This document shows, piece by piece, positions 9,509 through 16,943 of a stretch of 55,274 bases of DNA. The DNA is taken from assembly GCA_031255775.1 (NCBI GenBank), contig JAIRRW010000015.1, positions 1 to 55,274 on the forward strand, written 5' to 3'. Origin of the DNA: Clostridiales bacterium. Lineage in GTDB: Bacteria; Bacillota; Clostridia; Christensenellales; Pumilibacteraceae. Position 1 is the first letter of the stretch. Each line of letters begins with the position of its first letter. The translations under genes and the position numbers were made by a program. Under the pieces are notes generated by a model, which was not told the DNA's origin, ran no database searches, and worked only from the letters and a program-made list of their open reading frames with translations.

Positions 9509-11314
9509 TTAACTCAATTCCTCCTGCCGCGCGGTCTCCTGATCGTGATAGATCCGGCTGTAAACGCCGTCCAGCGCGAGCAGCTCGTCGTGCGTGCCCC
9601 GCTCGACGATCTCGCCGTTTTCCAAAAACAGGATCTCGTCGCAGGTCTGCACCGAGGAAGCCCGGTGCGAAACCTTGACCACGGTCTTGTCGTCCAAAAA
9701 CTCGATAAAGTTTTCGGTGATCTTCTTTTCGGTCTCGTAGTCCAGCGCCGAGGTACAGTCGTCCAACAGAATGACGGGCGCGTTTTTTAGGAGCGCCCTC
9801 GCGATGGAGATGCGCTGCTTTTGCCCGCCCGAAAGCCCCAAGCCCCGCTCGCCCACCACGGTCTCGTAGCCGTCGGACAGCTTGGGGATAAACTGGGCGG
9901 ATTCGGAAATTTCGGCGGCGGCCGTGACGGCCTCGTCGGACGCCTCCTCGTTGTAAAACGCGATGTTTCCCTTGACCGAATCCGAAAACAAAAAGACGTC
10001 CTGCATCACATAGGCCAAATTGCGCCTAAGGTCGTCCACCCGCACCTCCTTGATGTTGACGCCGTTGACCGTAATTTCCCCCTCGGTGCAGTCGTATAGG
10101 CGGTTCATCAGCTTTAAGAGGACCGACTTGCCCGATCCGGTACGCCCCATAATGCCCAGCTTTTTGCCGTACGGGAGGTCGATGCAGATGTTTTTGACGA
10201 CCGGCGCGCCCTCGAAATCGACGGACACGTTGCGAAAGGCAAACGAAGGCGCGCCCTCGACGGGCAGCGGCTCGGCCGCGTCCTTGACGGGCTCGGGCGC
10301 GTCCATAAACTCGAAATACCGGCGGCCTGCGATCAGGCTGTTTTGGAGGTTGCCAAAGTGCACGGCCATGCCGATGATCGCGCCGTTGATCGTATTGGTA
10401 TAGGCGGTAAAGGTGGCAAATTCGCCCAGCGTCAAAAACCCGTTTAGGGTGAGAATGATGCCGATGATGACGGAGGAGACGCCCATGGTCTCGCCGATCG
10501 TGCGGAATATCGCCGAATACTTGGACGCCGTTTTGGCAAGATCGACATAATTGTCGCGGAAGGCCGCGTTGCGCCGCTCGAATTTGTCCAGCTCCTGCCG
10601 CTCGGTCGCAAAGCTGCGAATGATGCGCACGCCGTTGATGTTTTCTTGAATACAGGAGTTGAGGGCGATGTTGCCGTCGCGGATGCGGTCGTATTTTTTG
10701 CGGATGTTGCGGTTGTAAAACACGATGATGACGGACGTGACCGAGCCGGATATGAGGGGCACGATCATCAAAAAAATGTTGATGCGGGACAGAAAATAGG
10801 TCGCCGCGGCAACATTCAGGAAACATTCGAAAATAAAGAACAGGTGGCCGTTGTACATCTCCTTGACGGCCGCGGCGTCGTTGTTGGTGATGTTTAGGAG
10901 GTTGCCGCTGGTGTACTTGTTGAGGATGAGGGGGCTTTGGCGCAGCATTTTGTGAAACACGTCGTCGCGCATCAGATTGACGCCCAGCATCAAATGATGG
11001 TGGTGCACGTTCCAGCGGATGTAATGGCAGATATAAAACGCCAGCCGATTGGACAGCATGAGGGCGAGCATGGCGGTCAGCATCCCCCAGTAGTCGTCGG
11101 GCGCGTACCCGTCCAAAACAAAGGAGAATACGTTGCCGGACGAATAGACGGGCGCGGCGCCGAGGGCGGGATTGAGAATACGGTCGATGATGAGCTGCGG
11201 AATCTGCGGCATCAGGATGCCAAGACCGAGCTGAATAAAGACAAACGAAAAAACCAACAGAAAATCGGGCCAATACCGCTTGTAATATTTCCATGATTTG
11301 CGTATGACGTTCAT
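9509..11314 (-). CDS. Heterodimeric ABC exporter, subunit with degenerate Walker B
   Basis: 601 residues: exporter-type membrane domain, then nucleotide-binding domain. Motifs: Walker A GRTGSGKSV, canonical signature LSGGQ, and Walker B VILLDDCTSALD, where Asp replaces the catalytic Glu; H-loop VSHRASS. The Asp substitution is the known mark of the degenerate-site subunit of heterodimeric exporters and complements the LSTGE signature of the partner. The ATG at 11314 is preceded by GGGGAG. First gene of a three-gene minus-strand operon with its own promoter and a structured leader. Function inferred: membrane export, possibly multidrug; substrate unresolved. Confidence 0.92.
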   Translation of the reverse strand: MNVIRKSWKYYKRYWPDFLLVFSFVFIQLGLGILMPQIPQLIIDRILNPALGAAPVYSSGNVFSFVLDGYAPDDYWGMLTAMLALMLSNRLAFYICHYIRWNVHHHHLMLGVNLMRDDVFHKMLRQSPLILNKYTSGNLLNITNNDAAAVKEMYNGHLFFIFECFLNVAAATYFLSRINIFLMIVPLISGSVTSVIIVFYNRNIRKKYDRIRDGNIALNSCIQENINGVRIIRSFATERQELDKFERRNAAFRDNYVDLAKTASKYSAIFRTIGETMGVSSVIIGIILTLNGFLTLGEFATFTAYTNTINGAIIGMAVHFGNLQNSLIAGRRYFEFMDAPEPVKDAAEPLPVEGAPSFAFRNVSVDFEGAPVVKNICIDLPYGKKLGIMGRTGSGKSVLLKLMNRLYDCTEGEITVNGVNIKEVRVDDLRRNLAYVMQDVFLFSDSVKGNIAFYNEEASDEAVTAAAEISESAQFIPKLSDGYETVVGERGLGLSGGQKQRISIARALLKNAPVILLDDCTSALDYETEKKITENFIEFLDDKTVVKVSHRASSVQTCDEILFLENGEIVERGTHDELLALDGVYSRIYHDQETARQEELS

Positions 11315-11507
11315 ATGTGCAGCTGCTCCCCGACCCTAACCTGACCGACTATAAAAAAAAGGCCGACTTATGCCGGTTTTTTCTCACCGGACATAATCAA
11401 CCTTATAGATGATTCAACTGACCGCACCCCGGCTTTACTGACAGCCGGCTTTTGGTCCCCCGCCCTTGCTAGCGCCGCACTTCGAGGGATTTCCGTTCGG
11501 TAACCCT
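11315..11507 (-). promoter_or_regulatory. Structured 5' leader with attenuator-like hairpins
   Basis: Leader of about 185 nt between promoter and first ABC gene. Read on the minus strand it holds CCGGCT-8 nt-AGCCGG (6-bp stem) right after GGGGGACC and before GGGGTG. Further on, CCGGT...ACCGG competes with CCGGC-ATAA-GTCGG, which is followed by eight T residues (terminator, 11353-11376). The two pairings share the second CCGG, so they are mutually exclusive, as in transcription attenuation. The GGGGGACC...GGGGTG pattern vaguely recalls the ydaO/c-di-AMP aptamer, but the rest does not match anything I recognise. Confidence 0.55.
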
Positions 11508-11536
11508 ATTATACGTGACGCCTCCGCACAAGTCAA
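11508..11536 (-). promoter_or_regulatory. Sigma-A promoter of ABC exporter operon
   Basis: On the minus strand: -35 TTGACT (11531-11536), 17-nt spacer, -10 TATAAT (11508-11513). Near-consensus and correctly placed for the leader above. Confidence 0.85.
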
Positions 11537-11575
11537 CCCTTTTATACAATTTAAATAAATTTTTTTATGGTTTTT

Positions 11576-12706
11576 TTATGGTTTTAGCTTTTTCAAAAGC
11601 TCGCCGCAATCCACTAGGCCGCAGCCGCATTCGTTGGGCGGGAAATCCAGTTTTTTGACCGCGCCGGTGAGGACTTCTTTGACGCGGTCGGGGGTATAAC
11701 CCGGTTTTTTGGACAGGACTTGCGCGGCGAGGCCGGCGACGATCGGCGTGGACATACTGGTGCCGGACAGCACGGTATAGTCCCCAAAGGGGTCGCAGCA
11801 GCTGATGTCGACGGCGGGCGCGACGAGGTCGGGCTTGTTGAGCTCGTTGACCGGGCCGCGGGAGGAGAATTTGGCGACATAGGGCTTGCCGTCCGTAAAT
11901 CCCGCGCCGCCCACGGTGATCACTCTGGGGGAGGCGCCCGGGGACGTGATGGTCCTGCCTGCCGGACCGGCGTTTCCGGCGGAGGCGACGACGGTGATAC
12001 CGCTGTTCCAGAGCACCTCGGCGCCCAAAATCAGGGGATCCTCGTCGGGAAGCGGCGCGGTGCCAAACGACATACAGGCCACGCGAATGTTGTGCGTTTC
12101 GCGGTGGAGATAGATCCATTGCATGGCCTCCAGGATATGAAAGGCGCTGCCCTCCCCGTTGCCGTCCATGGCTTTGAGGGCGACCAGCTCGGTTTTGGGG
12201 GCGATGCCCCGATAGAGTCCGGCGGACCTTAGGCCGTTTCCCAAGAGAATGGAGGCGACGGCGCTGCCGTGGCCGTTGTCGTCGTAGGCGGTCGGCGCGC
12301 CGTCCACAAAATCCTCAAACGCGCGGATGCGGTAGCGCGGCAGGCAGAAATCCAAGTGGGGCGACACGCCGGTATCGATCACGGCGGCCGTCACGCCCGC
12401 GCCGTACATGCCCTCTAAAAACAGCTTTTCGGCGCCGATTCGGCCGCGTGAGCGGTTGAGCGCGGCGTGTACGGTCGTGTGCGCGGAGATGGCCTTGACA
12501 AAGGGCAGCCGGACAATATCCTCCAGCCGATGGACGTGCACCAGCGCGCCGAACCCCGAAATGAACGGGAAATGCTTGACGATGCGGGAAACGTAGGGCT
12601 TTAGTCCCCGCTTGGCCTCGTCATAATCGGTCGCTAAGACCACACACTTGGTCTCGCCGCTGTTGTCGGCGGTCAGCCGAATGAGCGGATCGATCTTATT
12701 TGCCAT
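11576..12706 (-). CDS. Intracellular subtilisin-like serine protease (S8)
   Basis: 376 residues. Catalytic triad visible: D111 (VIDTGVSPH), H146 (NGHGSAVAS), S317 (GTSMSTP), with oxyanion Asn N245 (SAGNAG). No signal peptide or membrane segment, so it probably acts in the cytoplasm like AprX or IspA-type subtilases. The ~95-residue N-terminal part before the catalytic domain resembles an inhibitor-I9-like propeptide region, by position only. The His motif is GHGSAVAS rather than the usual GHGTHVAG. It overlaps the upstream 89-residue gene by 11 nt, so the two are translationally coupled. Substrate unknown. Confidence 0.9.
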   Translation of the reverse strand: MANKIDPLIRLTADNSGETKCVVLATDYDEAKRGLKPYVSRIVKHFPFISGFGALVHVHRLEDIVRLPFVKAISAHTTVHAALNRSRGRIGAEKLFLEGMYGAGVTAAVIDTGVSPHLDFCLPRYRIRAFEDFVDGAPTAYDDNGHGSAVASILLGNGLRSAGLYRGIAPKTELVALKAMDGNGEGSAFHILEAMQWIYLHRETHNIRVACMSFGTAPLPDEDPLILGAEVLWNSGITVVASAGNAGPAGRTITSPGASPRVITVGGAGFTDGKPYVAKFSSRGPVNELNKPDLVAPAVDISCCDPFGDYTVLSGTSMSTPIVAGLAAQVLSKKPGYTPDRVKEVLTGAVKKLDFPPNECGCGLVDCGELLKKLKP

Positions 12707-12965
12707 CGATCATGCTGATGAGGGCGGCCAGCTTTTCCTTTTGGGCGTCGTTTAGGTAGGGCGCCACGGTGTTCATAAAATTCAGCATCTGCTCGCTGTC
12801 GTACGTGCCGTTTTGTTTCGAGGCCGTCACGCTCTTGACAAGCTCGTTTAAGAGGGCGTCCTCGTCCATATCGCCGTACTTGCCCATGACCTCGCCGTAA
12901 CGCGCCGTCGCGGCCGCTTTTTCGGCTTCGGAGGGCGCCGCGTCATAATTTTTTAACCGTTTCAT
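12696..12965 (-). CDS. Small acidic protein coupled to the subtilisin
   Basis: 89 residues from the ATG at 12965, chosen because AAGGGG lies just upstream; a longer frame runs back into a palindromic repeat and is unlikely to be coding. No recognised family. Sequence is charged and probably mostly helical, with no Cys, signal peptide or membrane segment. It overlaps the start of the protease gene by 11 nt. The tight coupling suggests a partner, chaperone or inhibitor of the protease, but this is inference from position only. Confidence 0.7.
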   Translation of the reverse strand: MKRLKNYDAAPSEAEKAAATARYGEVMGKYGDMDEDALLNELVKSVTASKQNGTYDSEQMLNFMNTVAPYLNDAQKEKLAALISMIDGK

Positions 12966-13000
12966 ATTTTTTCCCCTTATAAGCCCGTATATACACGACT

Positions 13001-13166
13001 TAGGTCGTGTTTCCACGCGTGTAATCGAGCAAGTTTTTAGAGATTTTTGCGTCTGTTGAAACGATTTTTCGCAGGGCGTAGCAGCGCTACGTTCAAGAAA
13101 ATTCGTGATAACAGACGCGAAAAGATCAACAACTTGCCGATTATCATCTCGTGGAAACACGACTTA
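13001..13166. repeat. Long palindromic element, family B, full-length copy 1
   Basis: A whole-element imperfect palindrome with ends TAGGTCGTGTTTCCACG and CGTGGAAACACGACTTA. Matching inner blocks are AATCG, GCAAGTT, GCGTCTGTT/AACAGACGC, and a central GTAGCAGCGCTAC. No ORF. The same plan recurs at 37186-37372, and solo ends occur at 24344-24390 and 28169-28202. Looks like a miniature transposable or REP-type element. It lies between the divergently oriented 89-residue gene and the gene at 13261. Confidence 0.75.
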
Positions 13167-13260
13167 GGTACTCTTATTTATATGCCGGCATATAATATAT
13201 TGTACCAATCCGCGCAAATTTACATAGGATAAAAACTATAGGCTTTGGGGGGAGAAACCC

Positions 13261-13785
13261 ATGGATCTGAGCAGCATTTTACCCCTTATGATGAACCATA
13301 AGGGCGGCGGCAACAACGATATGATGGCGGCCGTCCTCTCGCAGATGATGAGCAAAAATAAGGGCGGCGGGCAGACCCCGAACGCGCGGGCGCAAAATCA
13401 AAACGCCGCGTCCGGCAACACCGAAAACGGCGAACGGGACGCGGCGGGCGGCAACGATATGATGGCGGCTCTCCTCTCGCAAATGCTGCAAGGCGGCGGG
13501 GGGACGGCCAAAACGCAGTCGACCGGGGGCGGCGGGGCGGCAAACGGCCGGGACGCCGTGATGGAGCTGCTTTTAAAAAGCCGGGGCGACGGCAAGGGCG
13601 GCGGCGGCAACAACGATATGATGGCGGCCGTCCTCTCGCAGATGATGGCGCAGCAGAACCGTTCGAGCCAAACAAGGCCCGCAAGGGATGTGGGCTTTGC
13701 GCCCATCGTCGGCATCGTCAACAACGAAATACTGGGCAAAATGACCAAATTTTACACGAAAGTAAGTAAAAACCCGCCAAAATGA
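13261..13785 (+). CDS. Low-complexity protein with three NDMMAA-LSQM repeats
   Basis: 174 residues, unrecognised. Three copies of a short amphipathic segment (NDMMAAVLSQMM, NDMMAALLSQML, NDMMAAVLSQMM) are separated by Gly/Asn/Gln/Lys-rich linkers; a hydrophobic ILPLMM stretch begins the protein and a basic segment ends it. No signal peptide. The first and third repeats are nearly identical in DNA, so duplication is recent. GGGGGAG precedes the ATG at a good distance, supporting translation. The segments could be oligomerisation helices spaced by flexible linkers; function unknown. Confidence 0.65.
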   Translation: MDLSSILPLMMNHKGGGNNDMMAAVLSQMMSKNKGGGQTPNARAQNQNAASGNTENGERDAAGGNDMMAALLSQMLQGGGGTAKTQSTGGGGAANGRDAVMELLLKSRGDGKGGGGNNDMMAAVLSQMMAQQNRSSQTRPARDVGFAPIVGIVNNEILGKMTKFYTKVSKNPPK

Positions 13786-13918
13786 AAGCAACGCGTCATT
13801 TGAACGAACGCGGCAGCGCTCTTTAATCTTTTTTACAAAAACGACGTTTTTTGTAAAAAAGTGCCTCTTCCCTCGTTCAAATGAAAGCAACGCGTCATTT
13901 GAACGAACGCGGCAGCGT
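13783..13918 (-). repeat. Two-hairpin repeat, family A, copy 1 (plus extra partial unit)
   Basis: Minus orientation. Hairpin 1 (13875-13904): arms GTTCAAATGA/TCATTTGAAC around a 10-base loop. Hairpin 2 (13829-13860): perfect 13-bp stem TTTTTTACAAAAA around loop CGACGT. Linker GAGGGAAGAGG between them; prefix CGCTGCCGCGTTC present. A further partial hairpin-1 unit with the same arms lies at 13783-13820. Located between convergent gene ends; hairpin 2 could also terminate transcription. Confidence 0.8.
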
Positions 13919-13944
13919 AAAGCGGCAGCGCGACAGCGGCAGCG

Positions 13945-15003
13945 CTATTCATATTTCCCCAAGCGGTTGAGAATTTTGACTACCCGAAAGACCAGCGCGT
14001 CGTCAAAGCGGCGGAGGTTGAGTCCGGTTTCGCTCTCGAGCTTGTCCAGCCGATACAGGAGGGTATTGCGGTGGATATACATGACCCGGCTGGTCTCGGA
14101 GATGTTGAGCGAATTTTTTAGAAACTCGTCGGCGGTATACATGAGCTCCGCGTCGCCGAGGATTTTACGTTTTTTGCGGTCGATGAGGATGTCCAGACAG
14201 GCTTCGATCCGACCCTTGGGCAACTCGGACAGGAGCTTGGCCAGCACGTATTCGCGATGATCGTACAGCCCCATATGGGGAGACAGCGCCCGCCCCAGAT
14301 GCGCGGCAAACAGCGCCAGCTCGTAGGAGGCCTTTAGCTCCTCGGGCGCGGCGACGTCGGGGCCGGTGCTGAGCACAAGCTCGACGCGCATTTCCTCCTT
14401 GATGTTGTCGTAGAGGACGCGGGCAAATTCGGCGGCCGAGCGGTAATCGTTTTGTCCCGCCTTTTTTTTGAAAAAGACCAGCGTTTCGCCGTCGGTGCCG
14501 ACGTGAAAATCGCCCTTTTCCTCCAGCGTGGCCAAAAACGCGCCCAGCTCCTCCCGCTTGGCCTCGCCGCCCTCGGTCAACAGCACTAAGAGATAGTGAT
14601 TTAGCGGATCGTCCTGAAAGAGCGCCCTGCCGTTTTTGCGCGACGGGTCGAGGCCTCCGGTCAAGAGCTGACGCACCGCCTCCTCGGCGGCGGGCGGCGT
14701 CTCGGCGTCGGCGCGGCCGGACTCGGCCAGCAATTTGATCATGCCGGCCGCCGTGAGCGCCGCGGCGTCACAGCCCTTTATCCGGCCGTAAAACCCGGTC
14801 GGGACACTCTCGATATAAAAATAGGTCGCGTTTTCCCGTGTTGCGGCGTAGATTCCCTCGGCCGAAAACAGGTCGGCCGACGGCAGGCTAAAGCCGCTCC
14901 GGGGCGAATGCCCGGAGACCTGCACGCCAAACTCGCTGAAAAGACGGACGTCAACGCCCGTTTTTTCCTTGACAAGCCGGAGGATTTGCAGGATCCTTTT
15001 CAT
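13945..15003 (-). CDS. PucR/CdaR-type helix-turn-helix regulator
   Basis: 352 residues from the ATG at 15003; upstream in-frame sequence belongs to the metY frame. The C-terminal ~60 residues match the PucR-type helix-turn-helix pattern (LKNSLNISETSRVMYIHRNT, then LLYRLDKLE), as in CdaR/PucR regulators. The N-terminal part is a probable ligand-sensing region that I do not recognise. The start overlaps the metY stop as TGATG, a classic coupling signal, so it may respond to a metabolite of this operon. Effector unknown. Confidence 0.85.
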   Translation of the reverse strand: MKRILQILRLVKEKTGVDVRLFSEFGVQVSGHSPRSGFSLPSADLFSAEGIYAATRENATYFYIESVPTGFYGRIKGCDAAALTAAGMIKLLAESGRADAETPPAAEEAVRQLLTGGLDPSRKNGRALFQDDPLNHYLLVLLTEGGEAKREELGAFLATLEEKGDFHVGTDGETLVFFKKKAGQNDYRSAAEFARVLYDNIKEEMRVELVLSTGPDVAAPEELKASYELALFAAHLGRALSPHMGLYDHREYVLAKLLSELPKGRIEACLDILIDRKKRKILGDAELMYTADEFLKNSLNISETSRVMYIHRNTLLYRLDKLESETGLNLRRFDDALVFRVVKILNRLGKYE

Positions 15004-16280
15004 CAGAGGCGATCCAACCCCTGTTTGAGGTCGGCGATGATGTCCGCGCTGTCCTCGATGCCCACGCTTAGTCGGATCGTCCCCTCGGAAATCCCCGCTT
15101 CGACAAGCTGCGCGGCATTGAGCTGGCGGTGGGTGGCGGACGCCGGATGCAGCACGCCCGTGCGGACGTCGGCCACGTGAACCACGATCCGGGCCAGCCT
15201 TAGGGCGTCCATGAGCTTGACGGCGTCGGCGTACGAATGGAGCTCGAAGGAGACGACCCCGCTGCCCTTTCCGTCCATATATTTTTGGCACAGGCCATAA
15301 TACTTATCGCCCTCTAATCCGGGATAGGTGACGCTTTTTACCTTTTTGTGCCCCTGTAAAAACCGGGCGGCAGCCAGCGCGTTTTCGCTGTGACGCTCCA
15401 TCCTAAGGTGCAAAGTCTCCAGCCCCATGTGCGCCAAAAAGGCGTTCATGGCGCTGGGCGCGGCGCCGATGTCCCGCATCAGCTGCGCCCTTAGCTTGAC
15501 GATATAGGCGCTTTTGCCAAAGTCGCGGGTATAGGACGTGCCGTGATAGCTCTCGTCCGGGACGACAAGCTCGGGGAACCTGCCGCTCTTTTCCCAGTCG
15601 AAGTTTCCGCTGTCAACCACCGCCCCGCCCAGCGCGACGGCGTGTCCGTCGATATATTTAGAGGTCGAATGAATGACGATATCCGCGCCCCACTCGATGG
15701 GACGCAGGAGGTAGGGCGTCGGGAAGGTATTGTCCACGATGAGCGGAACGCGGCGCTTGTGCGCGATTTTCGCGACCTGCTCGATGTCTAGGACGCTGAG
15801 CGCGGGGTTGGCCAGGGATTCGCCGAAAACCGCGCGCGTGCGGTCGTTTATCGCGCCCTCGATGCCGCTAAAGTCGTCGGGCTTAAAAAAGGTCATGCCG
15901 ATGCCCATGCGCTTCATGGTGACGGCCAAAAGATTGACCGTGCCGCCGTACAGGTCGGTCGTGCAGACGACGTTGTCGCCGGCGGACGCGATGTTGAGGA
16001 CGGAAAACAGCGTGGCCGACTGGCCGGAAGCGGTCATGACCGCGCCGACGCCGCCCTCCAAATCGCAAAGCTTTTCCTCAAACCAGCCGGCGCTGGGATT
16101 GGCCAAACGGGTATAAAAATAGCCGCTCTCCTTCAAGTCGAACAGCGCCCCCACGTGCTCGGTCGAGTCGTATTTAAAGGTCGTGCTCATGACGACGGGC
16201 GGGGTGTTGGCCTCGCCGTTTTGCGGCCGATAGCCGCTCTGTACGCATTTTGTCCTGATGTTGTATCGATTTTGTTTCAT
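15003..16280 (-). CDS. metY: O-acetylhomoserine sulfhydrylase-type Cys/Met PLP enzyme
   Basis: 425 residues, full length for the family. The pyridoxal-phosphate lysine is K208 in HSTSKYIDGHAVALGG; other Cys/Met-metabolism motifs include YTRLANPS, SGQSAT and VDNTFPTPY. The length and motif set fit O-acetylhomoserine (thiol)-lyase, making homocysteine from O-acetylhomoserine and sulfide. Cystathionine gamma-synthase or methionine gamma-lyase activity cannot be excluded by eye. GGAGAAATC precedes the ATG. Sits in a long operon 36 nt after yigZ and is coupled to the PucR-like regulator. Confidence 0.87.
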   Translation of the reverse strand: MKQNRYNIRTKCVQSGYRPQNGEANTPPVVMSTTFKYDSTEHVGALFDLKESGYFYTRLANPSAGWFEEKLCDLEGGVGAVMTASGQSATLFSVLNIASAGDNVVCTTDLYGGTVNLLAVTMKRMGIGMTFFKPDDFSGIEGAINDRTRAVFGESLANPALSVLDIEQVAKIAHKRRVPLIVDNTFPTPYLLRPIEWGADIVIHSTSKYIDGHAVALGGAVVDSGNFDWEKSGRFPELVVPDESYHGTSYTRDFGKSAYIVKLRAQLMRDIGAAPSAMNAFLAHMGLETLHLRMERHSENALAAARFLQGHKKVKSVTYPGLEGDKYYGLCQKYMDGKGSGVVSFELHSYADAVKLMDALRLARIVVHVADVRTGVLHPASATHRQLNAAQLVEAGISEGTIRLSVGIEDSADIIADLKQGLDRL

Positions 16281-16316
16281 ACTTGATTTCTCCGTAATTT
16301 TTTCTGTTATTAAGGG

Positions 16317-16943
16317 TTACCGTTTTTCCTCTTCGACATAGGCCGTCTCCAAAAATTCGACGACGCCTTTCCCCGCAAACAAGCCGTTTAAACGCGCCTC
16401 CGCGCCGCTGCCGCCGGGCGCCGCGGCAAGGACAACCACCTTTTCGCCGTACGTGACGTCCTGCACCGTGCAAAACGCCCTGAGGCCGCGCTCGGCGCGG
16501 GCGTACAGCGCGGGCTCTGCGGTGACGCGGAATCGGTCGGACAGGGTCATGACGATCGGCTCCGCCCGATCCAAAACCGCCGCCGCGCAGTCGCCGTACG
16601 CCCGGGACAGTCCCCCCGTCCCCAGCTTGACGCCGCCAAACCAGCGGACGACCGCCACAAGCGTTTCGCATAGGCCCCGGCCGCGGATCGCGTCCAAAAT
16701 GGGTTTCCCGGCGGTTCCGCCCGGCTCGCCGTCGTCCGAAAACCGCAGGGCGGCGCCCGTCTTGTCGTACACGGCGCCGTAACAGATGTGCGTTGCCGTC
16801 TTGAACAGGGCCTTGAGCGCGGCGACGCGGGCTTTAAGCTCGTCCTCGTCCCGCACGGGGTAGGCGTATCCCAAAAACCGCGAACGCTTGACCGTCAGCT
16901 CCGCCTGCGCGGGTCGAACCGTCGAATACGCGGCCGCGCTCAC
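16317..16943 (-). CDS. yigZ: YigZ/IMPACT family protein (UPF0029)
   Basis: 208 residues. The IMPACT signature is clear: FSDDGEPGGTAGKPIL and VVRWFGGVKLGTGGLSRAYG. A smaller C-terminal EF-G-like domain follows. Family proteins bind RNA or the ribosome in some organisms; the precise bacterial role is unsettled. The start is GTG at 16943, overlapping the tyrS stop as GTGA, so translation is coupled. Confidence 0.9.
   Translation of the reverse strand: MSAAAYSTVRPAQAELTVKRSRFLGYAYPVRDEDELKARVAALKALFKTATHICYGAVYDKTGAALRFSDDGEPGGTAGKPILDAIRGRGLCETLVAVVRWFGGVKLGTGGLSRAYGDCAAAVLDRAEPIVMTLSDRFRVTAEPALYARAERGLRAFCTVQDVTYGEKVVVLAAAPGGSGAEARLNGLFAGKGVVEFLETAYVEEEKR

Noticed and set aside
10026-11294. 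422-codon minus-strand frame overlapping the second ABC exporter gene
   Set aside because: Pro/Arg/His-rich shadow; the other frame has all ABC exporter motifs.
12966-13160. N-terminal extension of the 89-residue protein
   Set aside because: The extra codons run through the family B palindrome; the ATG at 12965 has a good ribosome binding site.
13783-13918. CRISPR array
   Set aside because: Repeats here are inverted hairpins with unequal spacing, not direct repeats with unique spacers.
15004-15291. N-terminal extension of the PucR-like regulator
   Set aside because: It lies in the antisense-like frame of metY and is Arg-rich; the TGATG-coupled ATG at 15003 is better.
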